From Candidatus Aerophobota bacterium (GTDB lineage: Bacteria; Aerophobota; Aerophobia; Aerophobales; B3-G15), in NCBI GenBank assembly GCA_030615365.1, contig JAUWZM010000028.1, positions 1 through 30,513 on the forward strand: 30,513 nucleotides of DNA, given 5' to 3'. The notes below the pieces were generated by a model. The model did no database searches, was not told the origin of the DNA, and saw only the letters and a list, made by a program, of their open reading frames with translations. Made by a program: the position numbers and the translations under genes. This document shows, one piece after another, positions 7,919-16,573 of this stretch (its first letter is position 1; every line of letters begins with the position of its first letter).

Positions 7919-9025
7919 TTAGACTTTCCTTCTATTCCTTCTTGCTACACCTAACGATAAAATTTCATTTACAAAGAAATCGATAAGGCCATTAGATGAA
8001 AGGGGCGGAGAGTTAGGACGTGTTCGTTTCTTGAATTCAATCTTACTGAAATCCTCCCTGCAATGGATAAATTTAAGTTTATTCTCTTTTTCCAACTTTG
8101 CATCGACTGCACCTCTTTTCCCTTGAAAGATACTATACACTGGGACACCAAGCACTGCTGCTTCACGATTCATAGTTCCACCTGCCCCAATTACAAGATC
8201 TGAGTACCAGATGAGACTTGGGCCATCAAGAACTTTGGATGGAGGAATCTTAATGTCATTACTTTTCCCCGCCGAATTTAGAAATTCTTCTTTCTGTGAT
8301 TTAGCACGAGGTAACAAAACTATCTCTGTACCCGCCTGTCCAGAAAGGAAATCAAGCAATTCATAAAAGAGTGTTTCTGTCTTTGGATTATGATAATGAG
8401 CTATGGTAGCCGGGGGTCTGAGCGTCACAACAATCTTCTTATCATTAATGTCTAAATCTTTCACAGTATTAGGATCTGGCCGAAAATTGCTTAAATAAAC
8501 TTCTTCCTTCATTCCCGGATACTTCCGAAGTTTTTGTTTTGGTGCACCTATGGACTGACAAATTTTATTCGGAATAATCTCGGGTATTAGAATCTTTGTG
8601 GAAAAATAGTTAAATATAGCAGACGACACATACTCATAGTCATAAATTGTTATGCAGGGAATACGAAGTATCCAACAAGCAGGTGGAAGAGAGCGAGTGC
8701 CATGACTTACACCTACATCAAAATTCTTATCTCGGGCAAAGGAAGCGAGTTGAAACGACCTAATCCCTAATCCGATTAGTTTATGAATCTTTCGCTTGCC
8801 ATAATGTCTTCCGATCCGGATATAAGGAATCTTAGCTAAGTCTAAGAGCTCGCAAACATATGCATAATCTCTCGCAGTTAAAATAACTTCATGCCCTAAT
8901 TCCTTAAGCCGATTCACTATTGGCCTGAAGAATTGAACATGGGGAGGATTATCTACATCTATCCAAATACGCCTTTTCATTACTAACTTTTTCTTTTTCA
9001 AACCCTTTGCTTCACTACAAGACAA
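7919..9025 (-). CDS. DUF354 family protein (GT-B-like, putative glycosyltransferase)
   Basis: The conserved N-terminal block IWIDVDNPPHVQFFRPI and GVSHGTRS further on identify DUF354, a family with a predicted GT-B fold related to MurG/UDP-GlcNAc 2-epimerase proteins and common in archaeal and bacterial glycan loci. The C-terminal SDLVIGAGGTMNREAAVLGVP segment resembles the nucleotide-sugar binding site of GT-B enzymes. Start choice: TTG at 9025 has a perfect AGGAGGA site 7 bases upstream, while the internal ATG at 8980, where family homology begins, has none. I keep 9025. That ribosome site overlaps the last codons of the toroid-family remnant upstream, implying former translational coupling. 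No reaction is established for the family. Confidence 0.85.
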   Translation of the reverse strand: MSCSEAKGLKKKKLVMKRRIWIDVDNPPHVQFFRPIVNRLKELGHEVILTARDYAYVCELLDLAKIPYIRIGRHYGKRKIHKLIGLGIRSFQLASFARDKNFDVGVSHGTRSLPPACWILRIPCITIYDYEYVSSAIFNYFSTKILIPEIIPNKICQSIGAPKQKLRKYPGMKEEVYLSNFRPDPNTVKDLDINDKKIVVTLRPPATIAHYHNPKTETLFYELLDFLSGQAGTEIVLLPRAKSQKEEFLNSAGKSNDIKIPPSKVLDGPSLIWYSDLVIGAGGTMNREAAVLGVPVYSIFQGKRGAVDAKLEKENKLKFIHCREDFSKIEFKKRTRPNSPPLSSNGLIDFFVNEILSLGVARRNRRKV

Positions 9026-9029
9026 ACTT

Positions 9030-9385
9030 TTATCCTCCTATAGATGAGAGAAGAAGAGCTAAAGCATAAAACATCCACGCCTGGGCCCAGCGTATATAAG
9101 CGATTTTGCTAGTAAAGTACCTATATCTTTGAAAGCAAAAGAATCTTTTCTTCTCTTGGAAATTCTCTATCCCAAACTTAACGATCTCTAATGGTTCATC
9201 TATATTCTCTTTATCAAAATCTTTCAGTTTAACGAAAATTATGATTCCCTGCGCAACATTATGTATGTCCTATGGGATAAGTTTTATCATAACAATATTT
9301 TGGCATCATACTTTCTAAGAAAAAGGTTTTTCTATAGTACTCAAAGCCTTTTTAAGGAACTCATGAAAATCCTAGCAGCCTGAAA
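9030..9385 (-). pseudogene. C-terminal remnant of an alpha/alpha-toroid family protein
   Basis: The minus strand encodes, with two or three frame changes, the pieces FLKK / FEYYRKTFFLES / PKYCYDKTYP / DIHNVAQGI / RYRYFTSKIAYIRW / AQAWMFYALALLLSS, ending at TAA 9030-9032. They align with the C terminus of the intact 431-residue protein at 10949 (NKIPYMRWGQAPMFNALTYLLKKL). It is thus the tail of a paralogue whose N-terminal part is not here. The rest of 9386-9487 shows nothing that I recognise. The DUF354 gene begins right after its stop. Confidence 0.85.
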
Positions 9386-9487
9386 ATTTCACATAATTAT
9401 TTAGTGCAACTATCTTAAATCCCACATTCAAAAAGTAAGATTACCATAATACTAACAATCGTCTCGGTTCCGATGTCCCACACAAGA

Positions 9488-10945
9488 TTAGGGTATATGA
9501 GTAAATTTGACTCTAAAAAGCCGCCAAATTAGCTTAAATAAACCGAGTAATCCTATATTTTTGATCCTTCTAATTATTTCATTTCTATAAAAGTAATAGC
9601 TGAAGAAGAATAATCTTCCATAACGAGTCTTTAGCTTGTTTTTTGCAAATTCAGCATTGATGTAATAATAGGCTCTCAGAATCTCTTCTTGGGATAACGG
9701 TCCATTAACCATAACCGACTTATAGTCTTGCATAAGATGAGGTAAAGTTATATATCTATCCCAATCTTTTACTCTTATCCAACCATTTTTATTCGCAATT
9801 TCATATATCTCTGTTCCAGGGAAAGGTGTAGCAATAGAGCAGGTAGGATAATCGGTATCGAGTTCCTTGACAAAGCTAACTGTCTTTTTAACACTCTCCC
9901 AGTCTTCTTCAAGGTTGCCAACCATGAAAAAGGAAGTCACTCGCAAACCCACTTTTTTCGCTAAATAATGCGCCCTTTTTGCTTGCTCTAGACTTATACC
10001 TTTTTTTAGGCTTTTCAAAATCTGAGGATCACCGGACTCGACTCCAAAATCTACGTTTGTGCAACCCGCTTCAGTAATTTTCCGTAATATCTCCTCATCT
10101 ACTGTATTAACACGAGCATTGAGGCTCCATTTTATATCTAATTTATTCTCTATTATTAGATCAGAGAGCTCGTGTAAAACTTTCTTATTTATAGTCAAAG
10201 TGTCGTCAACAAAATCAAATTGGTTTGCATTATATTTTTTCATTAGAAACAAGATTTCATTGAGGATATTTCTTGCCGATCTCCTCCTATAAACTCCCCT
10301 AAACACAACATTAGAAGCACAAAAAGTGCAATGGTAAGGACATCCCCTCGTCCCCAAGATTGGGTAAACTTTCGACTTCTCTGATCCTCCCAAGATTGCT
10401 CCGGAATATTTCTCTATAGGCAGCCCTTGCCACAAAGGGAAAGGTAAAAAGTCTAAGTCATCTATTAAAGGACGCTGAGGTGTAATTTTAATTTTATTGT
10501 TACTTCGAAACCCAATTCCTTTTATTTCCTCGAATGGACCTGATCCGTTCGAAGATACAGTTTCTACGAGTTTGGCGAAGGTAAGCTCACCTTCGCCGAT
10601 AACAACGAAATCTACGGATTTATTCCTTAACACATCTTCCGGTAAAGCACTAGCATGATATCCACCTATGACTATTGGTATCGCTCCATTCATTTCTTTT
10701 ACAATCTCAGCCACTTTAAATGCACCTATTATTTGGGGAGTCATGGCAGATATTCCTACTACATCTGGCATTTTATCTTTAATTACGTATTTTATGTCAT
10801 GGTAGCCAAGATTCACCGGATCCATATCAATGATGGACACCGAGTGTCCTTTCTTCTTAAGAAATGATCCTATGTATGCTAATCCTAATGGTGGGACTTT
10901 ATACTTAGATAAATATGGTGGAAAAATTAAAGCAACAGAAGCCAT
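9488..10945 (-). CDS. B12-binding-domain radical SAM protein
   Basis: The 485 residues have the two-domain class B layout: an N-terminal B12-binding-like Rossmann domain (about 1-145, with VVGISAMTPQ and IVIGGYHAS) and a radical SAM barrel with RGCPYHCTFC, whose Cys202, Cys206 and Cys209 hold the 4Fe-4S cluster. The SAM-binding region includes FGVESGDPQIL. I do not see a clear DxHxxG cobalamin-ligand motif, so base-off His coordination may be missing. The tail is basic and amphipathic. The gene ends the pair with the toroid protein three bases upstream. Family members do C-methylations, ring rearrangements and other difficult steps; in this locus a sugar or lipid-linked intermediate is a plausible substrate, but this is inference. 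Confidence 0.92.
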   Translation of the reverse strand: MASVALIFPPYLSKYKVPPLGLAYIGSFLKKKGHSVSIIDMDPVNLGYHDIKYVIKDKMPDVVGISAMTPQIIGAFKVAEIVKEMNGAIPIVIGGYHASALPEDVLRNKSVDFVVIGEGELTFAKLVETVSSNGSGPFEEIKGIGFRSNNKIKITPQRPLIDDLDFLPFPLWQGLPIEKYSGAILGGSEKSKVYPILGTRGCPYHCTFCASNVVFRGVYRRRSARNILNEILFLMKKYNANQFDFVDDTLTINKKVLHELSDLIIENKLDIKWSLNARVNTVDEEILRKITEAGCTNVDFGVESGDPQILKSLKKGISLEQAKRAHYLAKKVGLRVTSFFMVGNLEEDWESVKKTVSFVKELDTDYPTCSIATPFPGTEIYEIANKNGWIRVKDWDRYITLPHLMQDYKSVMVNGPLSQEEILRAYYYINAEFAKNKLKTRYGRLFFFSYYFYRNEIIRRIKNIGLLGLFKLIWRLFRVKFTHIP

Positions 10946-10948
10946 TAG

Positions 10949-12244
10949 TTATCCTTCTAATTTCTTAAGCAAGTAGGTGAGAGCATTAAACATAGGCGCC
11001 TGTCCCCACCTCATGTATGGTATCTTGTTTTTGCTCATTCGGTAGATTCTAAAATAGAAGAATCCCCGTGGATCCTGCATATTCTTTATCGTCCAATAAG
11101 CCACTTGTTTAGCAATATTAGGGGCCTCAGGGAATAAAGTACTAAGTAATGCACAACAATAAATTGTCTCCGCACAGCTTCTTATGTCGACCTTTACTCC
11201 AGTAAGACTTGGATATTCATAAAAGTGCTTACAGGAGTAGTCATTATTGATAAATGCATTAACAAAAAAGGAATAACCTTTTTCTAATGCTGCTTTTATT
11301 CTTTGGTTACTGTTTTCCAGAAATATGGAATATAGATGTTCTAAAACAAAACACGTATGCAAGTTATCGATGAAATTATCTGTATTCTGACTTTTATCTC
11401 TGTAAAACCAAGAACCATCCACATTCTGTTGTTGCAAAACGTATCCCCAAATCTTATCGGCAAAAGTCGCATACCTATGATTTCCGGATAGAATCGAAAC
11501 ATCGTACAGCATCTTGGCACAAAAAGAATTAGCATTGATAGCCAATGTATTGCAAATCGGTGTATAGCTCACAGCTACTGTCCGGCCCAAATTTTTTCTA
11601 TTCAAATCGTTTATTGCAAATTCGGCTGCCTTTATAGCCATTTCCATATATGTTATATCCTTGGTCACTTTGTACCCTTCTAAGAATGCGTCTACCGCAT
11701 TGGAAGTGATAGTAACGCAAGGTGTATTCTTAGGGATAAACGTCCTACTTGGCCAATCAAAGTGGAGTCCCCAACCAATGCCCGATTTGGTTTCTATACC
11801 CTTTTTTGCCAATAAACTTAGACATCCTATTGCTTTCACTAAATAAGTATTTTCTCTCATAACCTCATATAACCTGAAATATCCCCGAGCGAAATATGGT
11901 AGCGCCTCGCAAGATATGTCCTTTTTAAAAAATAGCGCTCTAGAACTAGGTAAAAAAGTATCGATCAAATATAGAAAGCCAACAATTGGAAATCCTAAGT
12001 ACCTGTTTTTGCTATACAGCCCTCTTGAAATAATTCCAAATTTACTTGACCAAAAGTCGTAATGGTCATAACTCGAGTATTTCTGTGTGTCAATCCACAT
12101 TTCGAGGTCTATTACCGACTTTTTCAAAAGCTTCTCCACCATGGAATTGCTCTGCTCACTACTTGACTGATAACTATAGTTGAACACTTGGGCAAACCTG
12201 AGCGGGGGACCTAATGGGTAAACCCATACTTCACCATCCGCCAT
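10949..12244 (-). CDS. Alpha/alpha-toroid protein of polysaccharide loci (glucuronyl C5-epimerase/glycan-processing-like)
   Basis: This 431-residue soluble protein has periodic helical hairpins and Trp/Tyr-rich segments typical of (alpha/alpha)n-toroid glycan enzymes: HFDWPSRTF, AFLEGYKVT, QQNVDGSWFYRD, DNLHTCFVLEHL, and a conserved end PYMRWGQAPMFNAL. Homologues in archaeal and bacterial glycan clusters are often misnamed; resemblance to heparosan glucuronyl C5-epimerases and glycan lyases/hydrolases is at fold level. No signal peptide is seen, suggesting a cytoplasmic role. The first ~34 residues do not look like the family, and Met35 (12142) could be the older start. It lies three bases before the radical SAM gene and just after an N-terminal fragment of a paralogue. 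Confidence 0.75.
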   Translation of the reverse strand: MADGEVWVYPLGPPLRFAQVFNYSYQSSSEQSNSMVEKLLKKSVIDLEMWIDTQKYSSYDHYDFWSSKFGIISRGLYSKNRYLGFPIVGFLYLIDTFLPSSRALFFKKDISCEALPYFARGYFRLYEVMRENTYLVKAIGCLSLLAKKGIETKSGIGWGLHFDWPSRTFIPKNTPCVTITSNAVDAFLEGYKVTKDITYMEMAIKAAEFAINDLNRKNLGRTVAVSYTPICNTLAINANSFCAKMLYDVSILSGNHRYATFADKIWGYVLQQQNVDGSWFYRDKSQNTDNFIDNLHTCFVLEHLYSIFLENSNQRIKAALEKGYSFFVNAFINNDYSCKHFYEYPSLTGVKVDIRSCAETIYCCALLSTLFPEAPNIAKQVAYWTIKNMQDPRGFFYFRIYRMSKNKIPYMRWGQAPMFNALTYLLKKLEG

Positions 12245-12269
12245 TACTCACAAATAGGTGTTTAAATCC

Positions 12270-12683
12270 TTATATGTCCCAATTTTGCGATTGGTTTTCT
12301 AGAATCCCGGAGACAATATGATATACACATTTTAACGACATCTTACTTAAGAAAATAGGTCCCCACATAAACAATGTCAGCATCGCTTTATCAATATATT
12401 CCTTATCCTTGTACAGACTATCAAGTACAATATAAGCTGATGTAAGGTCGCCCATAGTTCTTGAAACTATTCCCTTCTTAATTCTAACGACTGGTCTAAG
12501 ATTAATCGGACATCTCTTAAAAAATTGTTGCCAAGCTGTTCTGAGATACTTATTGTTAAGCGTTAAGTACTTCACTGATGGAGATTTCAATCCACCGAAA
12601 GGATCCCAGCCTTCAAATTTAGCCCTTGAAATCCAATCTTCGAGTTTTTCCACTGAATTCTCCAAAGTCTTAAATAGAATCAT
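12270..12683 (-). pseudogene. N-terminal fragment of an alpha/alpha-toroid paralogue
   Basis: From ATG 12683 (overlapping the GT4 gene end by 14 bases) about 137 codons remain. WDPFGGLKSPSVKYLTL and CPINLRPVV, then DLTSAYIVLDSLYKDKEY, match the N-terminal part of a toroid-family relative (the 'wDpfdgl.Sp' block and first helices). After roughly residue 110 the match ends and the frame stops at 12270. The intact copy begins 26 bases later. The protein is too short to form a toroid. A peptide may still be made, since start and overlap are normal, but no function is suggested. Confidence 0.7.
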
Positions 12684-13785
12684 AGAGCTTTGCAAATTTT
12701 TTTGAAACTACACTAACATCATATTTTTCTTTTGCTTTTTTTATATTATTTCTCTTCATATACACTCGTAAATTTCTGTCAGTAGCTAAGGTCACTGTTC
12801 TTTCGGCAATAATATCGGGTCTTTTAGGGGGGACGAGAAATCCGTTAATACCATCCTCTATTATCTCAGGGATTGCTCCTTCGGGGCATGTGATAATGGG
12901 TAATCCAGCTGCCATCGCTTCTAGAATTACGTAAGGAAATCCTTCCTTACAATAACTCGGAAAGACAAAAATATCGGACCCCATGTAAAGCCTCACTAAT
13001 TTTTCTGCCCTTGTATGTCCAACAAATTTAGTATATTTTTTAATGCCTAGTTCCTCTAATATCTTTTTCATTTTATTTTCGTCCTTACCAGAGCCAGCGA
13101 AAGTAAAAACTGCACCTGGGATTTTTTTTGCTATAATTGGAATAGCACGGAGAAGATCAATACCACCTTTTTCTTCTAAAAGACGTGCTACAAAAAGAAC
13201 TTTTAATTGGTCATTCTCCCTTTGTAAATTGGGAACCAAGAATTGAGAAGTGTTGATCATATTGGGGACGAGCTCAATTCTGGCGCTTTTGATAATGCGC
13301 TCTAAACCTTTTCTTTGGATACGAGAAAGAACTAATATTCTGTCGGCCATATTAAAGACGCTTCTCACCAAAACTTGGCTCACCTTATCTACATCATTTA
13401 TCCTCTGCCCGTGAATTTGTAGAACGACTTTTTTGCCGAAAGCCTTGGACATTAAAATATATATTGAATCGCGCCATATTGCTTTTCTGTCTAAGGATGG
13501 ATTAATATGCACAATCGTGGGGTTTTCCCTGACTATTTTGATCCCCAATGTTATTGGACTGGTTAAAATCCTGATTAACCTCTCAGTAGCTCCCTTTCTT
13601 GGTAACGAGCCAGTTTGGAAAAAAGTTATTTTATATTTTTCAGATAGGGGAGATTTGAGTATATTCCGGATATGTGTAGCTACTCCACCCAAAGCTTCGG
13701 GTGCAGTCCCTAGAAGCATAACTTTTATTTTAGTTCCCATTTTCTTTCTATCAATACTCCCAATATTCTGCACCATCTTTTCCAA
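12670..13785 (-). CDS. Glycosyltransferase family 4
   Basis: This is a GT-B retaining glycosyltransferase. The N-terminal acceptor domain begins KVMLLGTAPEALGGVATHIRN, with the Gly-Gly loop. The C-terminal Glycos_transf_1 domain has VLFVARLLEEKGG (start of the donor domain) and the donor-site signature EGFPYVILEAMAAG with the two glutamates seven residues apart. Length is normal. The start is uncertain: TTG 13785, ATG 13776 and ATG 13740 are in frame and none has a strong ribosome site; the family match begins just after 13740. The end overlaps the toroid fragment gene by 14 bases. Sugar donor and linkage are unknown. Confidence 0.93.
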   Translation of the reverse strand: MEKMVQNIGSIDRKKMGTKIKVMLLGTAPEALGGVATHIRNILKSPLSEKYKITFFQTGSLPRKGATERLIRILTSPITLGIKIVRENPTIVHINPSLDRKAIWRDSIYILMSKAFGKKVVLQIHGQRINDVDKVSQVLVRSVFNMADRILVLSRIQRKGLERIIKSARIELVPNMINTSQFLVPNLQRENDQLKVLFVARLLEEKGGIDLLRAIPIIAKKIPGAVFTFAGSGKDENKMKKILEELGIKKYTKFVGHTRAEKLVRLYMGSDIFVFPSYCKEGFPYVILEAMAAGLPIITCPEGAIPEIIEDGINGFLVPPKRPDIIAERTVTLATDRNLRVYMKRNNIKKAKEKYDVSVVSKKFAKLYDSI

Positions 13786-13938
13786 TGCAAAAATGAGACT
13801 TGCTCAAATCTCATCACAGCTTCCTTTAATCACATTTTACAAGCTTGCACAAAGCCGTAGACCCGATAGTTAGGCAGACCATCTTTCATAGATAATCCCC
13901 CCAGGATACCCTTAGAAGATGACAAAAAATGCCACCTT

Positions 13939-15108
13939 TTAGCACCTTGTTAACTTACTGAGAAAATCTGCCAAAACCCTCGCTTGTCTTTTCCAGGTGT
14001 ACTTCTGTTCAGTTATTTCTCTGCCATACATACCCCACTCATTTAGCTTTTCTTTGTTCTTATAACAAAAAGCAATTGCCCGTGCAATATCAGAAGGACG
14101 GTTAGATTTTGTAAAGATGCCACATTTCTTTAATCCGATAACATCCCTAAATGCAGGCATATCAGTAACAATCACTGGCTTACTCATTGCTAGATATTCA
14201 AGTAGTTTAATTGGATTATTTAGCTGCCAATACTTAATCGATGGATATGCCAGTATACCAACATCACAATTAGCTAAATATTGAGGAATTTCATTATGAT
14301 TAACCGGCTGATGAAGAATACATCTTTTCTGCAAAATCAATTTATGAATTGTTTTCTTGAGTATGTTCTCTGCAGGTCCCGAGCCCAAAAGAAACAGGAT
14401 AATATCTGGATAACGGACTTTTAATAAGTCAATAGCAAGGATAGTTTCATGCAATCCACGATTATATGAGAAACCGCCGTGCTGCATTACAACAAATTTT
14501 CCTTTCAAATCCAACTTTTTTTTCGATACATCAAGTTTAAACTTTTCGAGCGAAACACCAGAGCTCCAAACGCAAATAGAATTTTCCGGTATCTTGTACT
14601 TCAATTGTACTTGTCTTTTGAGTTCCTTAGTTATGACACTCAAACCAGCGTGAATATACTTGTTGTAAGCCAAACCCAAGTCTGTGTATAGCTTTATCAA
14701 AAAGTCCTTGGGTGAATATTTATCACTATTAACGCCATAGTAAAAAGTTCTCATATCGATAACAAACTTAGTTTTTATTAATCCTAATTTAGAAAAGACA
14801 TCCAATGGGAAACCACACCAGAAAGTCCAGATATCTAAGATTACTATATGTGGTTTTTGTGTTATGATATACCAAATAATTCTAAAATAAGAAAATATTA
14901 AAAAACTCAATGCTCGAAGAACTTTCACATTTATCTGTGGAACATATATCAAATTCCTACCCAAACCGTAGTCAAGTTTTTCTCTCCTATAAGAGGTAAG
15001 TAAAGATACGTTTTGACCAAGTGTTTTTAGTTCGTTTATCATGTCTAACCAAGTTGTTCGATCAAGTCCTTCGTCAAAATCTGCCCTATGCACCCATAGT
15101 ATAGTCAT
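13939..15108 (-). CDS. Glycosyltransferase family 4
   Basis: This 389-residue GT-B enzyme starts MTILWVHRADFDEGLDRTTW. I chose ATG 15108 over the longer frame to 15171: it has an AGAGGGG site, and its ATG shares one base with the upstream stop (TGATG), a coupled junction. The C-terminal half has KFVVMQHGGFSYNRGL and the donor site in NNPIKLLEYLAMSKPVIV, where the usual first Glu of E-x7-E is replaced by the Pro-Ile-Lys context while Glu of LLEYLA is kept. A hydrophobic stretch (ALSFLIFSYFRIIWYII) may dock to the membrane. The 150 bases after it hold no recognisable gene. Donor and acceptor are unknown. Confidence 0.9.
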   Translation of the reverse strand: MTILWVHRADFDEGLDRTTWLDMINELKTLGQNVSLLTSYRREKLDYGLGRNLIYVPQINVKVLRALSFLIFSYFRIIWYIITQKPHIVILDIWTFWCGFPLDVFSKLGLIKTKFVIDMRTFYYGVNSDKYSPKDFLIKLYTDLGLAYNKYIHAGLSVITKELKRQVQLKYKIPENSICVWSSGVSLEKFKLDVSKKKLDLKGKFVVMQHGGFSYNRGLHETILAIDLLKVRYPDIILFLLGSGPAENILKKTIHKLILQKRCILHQPVNHNEIPQYLANCDVGILAYPSIKYWQLNNPIKLLEYLAMSKPVIVTDMPAFRDVIGLKKCGIFTKSNRPSDIARAIAFCYKNKEKLNEWGMYGREITEQKYTWKRQARVLADFLSKLTRC

Positions 15109-16529
15109 CAGTCCCCTCTTTTGCGTCCAAAAATATTGCTTGCCGCAAGCATAATTGCAAAAATCAGCCAAGCAAACTGAGAAGTAGGGGCACTCCTTAC
15201 AAATTCAATTTTTATCTCATCAATGAGGAAAATCAAGAGCACACTGTTGCATACTGCTATCAATCCATATTTACACTCATCTTCTACAAATCGCAAAGTA
15301 GACATCAGCCGTTTAAATAAAATAACAATAAACCATAGAAATACAAATAAACCTGCTATTCCTATTTGATAAAGAAGTGTGAGATAGAGTGAATGCATGC
15401 TTCCAATTCCTCTAAGACCGAGATAGACCAGAGGATAGGTCCCATGGCCAAAGATAGTTAAATCTTTAATGAACGGTAAATGACGACGCCAAAGAGCTCC
15501 TCTACCAATCGCATCGAAAAATAAAGCTATTGAAAGTCCTCTCATTTTAATCATTGAGTAACGATATGCAAAAAAGGAAATAAATCGTGGAAAAATAAAC
15601 CAGATTGCCCCAAGAGAGAACAGAGAAAGCATCAGTAATTTCACTACACGAAGGCGATTTGACCACTGGCTTCTCATAAGGAGGATATAAAAGAAGACAA
15701 CCCCTATGCCCAGGCATATTACAGCGCCTCTTGTAAGGGTCAATAGTAGCCCAATGGTTGAAAACAGAAGGAAAATAATGTATGGTAGCCTATATTTCCG
15801 GTAGTAGCCAATAACGAAAAGTTGAAATGGAATAGTGAGAGCAAACCACTCAGCTAAAAGTTCGTAATCACCAATTGTCCCACGCGCTCTGAACGCATAT
15901 TCACCTAAGATCTTCATCTCCCACGCACCTACAATCCTCGTACGGGGAGCAAAAATTTGAAGAAAACTTAGCCTATCAGCTGCAAAGACCTGGAAGATCG
16001 CAACCAAAGCTTGCAGGAAGACGAAAGTGCTGAGTATATGAATCAAGTTAAGTAGTGTTTTTGAGTCTCGGATATGATATACTAAGAGGCTGAAAAGCAT
16101 CAAGGAAGAGAGGTTTTGTACCAATCTACGAATGGCTGGGCCAGCCAACGATGATGGAACCTTGGTAAAAGATACAATATAGATGAGTGCGAGAAACAGA
16201 ATAGGCAGAAATATCTTATCCCTTGCAACCCATAGACTACGCCGGGTAACCACCAATTTAGAAAGCCAAAACAAAAACAGGATAACTATTACTATTGTTG
16301 TAATTGTAGCAGCATCTTTCCCCTGGAAAGTTATGTATATCGGAAATGGTATGCTGAAAACAACGACGTACAAGAGAGTCTTGAGCGGAATAAAGAAACA
16401 GGCAAGTCCTATTATGGAAGTAATAAATACCAATAGACTCATTTTTGAAGGAGGCACACATAGTCGTCCAACAAAAACGGCTAACAACATTACAGAAATA
16501 TGTATGACAATTCGTTTCTTGAGGATCAT
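15108..16529 (-). CDS. O-antigen polymerase/ligase family membrane protein (Wzy_C-like)
   Basis: This 473-residue protein is almost wholly membrane-embedded, with around ten to twelve hydrophobic segments. It carries the O-antigen ligase/polymerase signature region: ARGTIGDYELLAEWFALTIPFQ with the large loop, TLTRGAVICL, and a later GHGTYP...LRGIGSMHSLYLTLLYQIG stretch in which the conserved His sits. In a Wzx/Wzy locus with a dedicated flippase this is the best candidate for the repeat-unit polymerase (Wzy); ligase activity is the alternative. It is coupled to the following GT4 by one shared base. The start at 16529 gives a normal Lys-rich N terminus. Confidence 0.88.
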   Translation of the reverse strand: MILKKRIVIHISVMLLAVFVGRLCVPPSKMSLLVFITSIIGLACFFIPLKTLLYVVVFSIPFPIYITFQGKDAATITTIVIVILFLFWLSKLVVTRRSLWVARDKIFLPILFLALIYIVSFTKVPSSLAGPAIRRLVQNLSSLMLFSLLVYHIRDSKTLLNLIHILSTFVFLQALVAIFQVFAADRLSFLQIFAPRTRIVGAWEMKILGEYAFRARGTIGDYELLAEWFALTIPFQLFVIGYYRKYRLPYIIFLLFSTIGLLLTLTRGAVICLGIGVVFFYILLMRSQWSNRLRVVKLLMLSLFSLGAIWFIFPRFISFFAYRYSMIKMRGLSIALFFDAIGRGALWRRHLPFIKDLTIFGHGTYPLVYLGLRGIGSMHSLYLTLLYQIGIAGLFVFLWFIVILFKRLMSTLRFVEDECKYGLIAVCNSVLLIFLIDEIKIEFVRSAPTSQFAWLIFAIMLAASNIFGRKRGD

Positions 16530-16573
16530 AGCAATATTGATATTTTCACTTTAGCCAAATATGTAGCTTTTTC

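Noticed and set aside
13433..13873. A 146-codon plus-strand frame inside and beyond the GT4 gene
   Set aside because: It is antisense to a clear glycosyltransferase, has no ribosome site or family match, and is hydrophobic as expected for the reverse of a GT frame.
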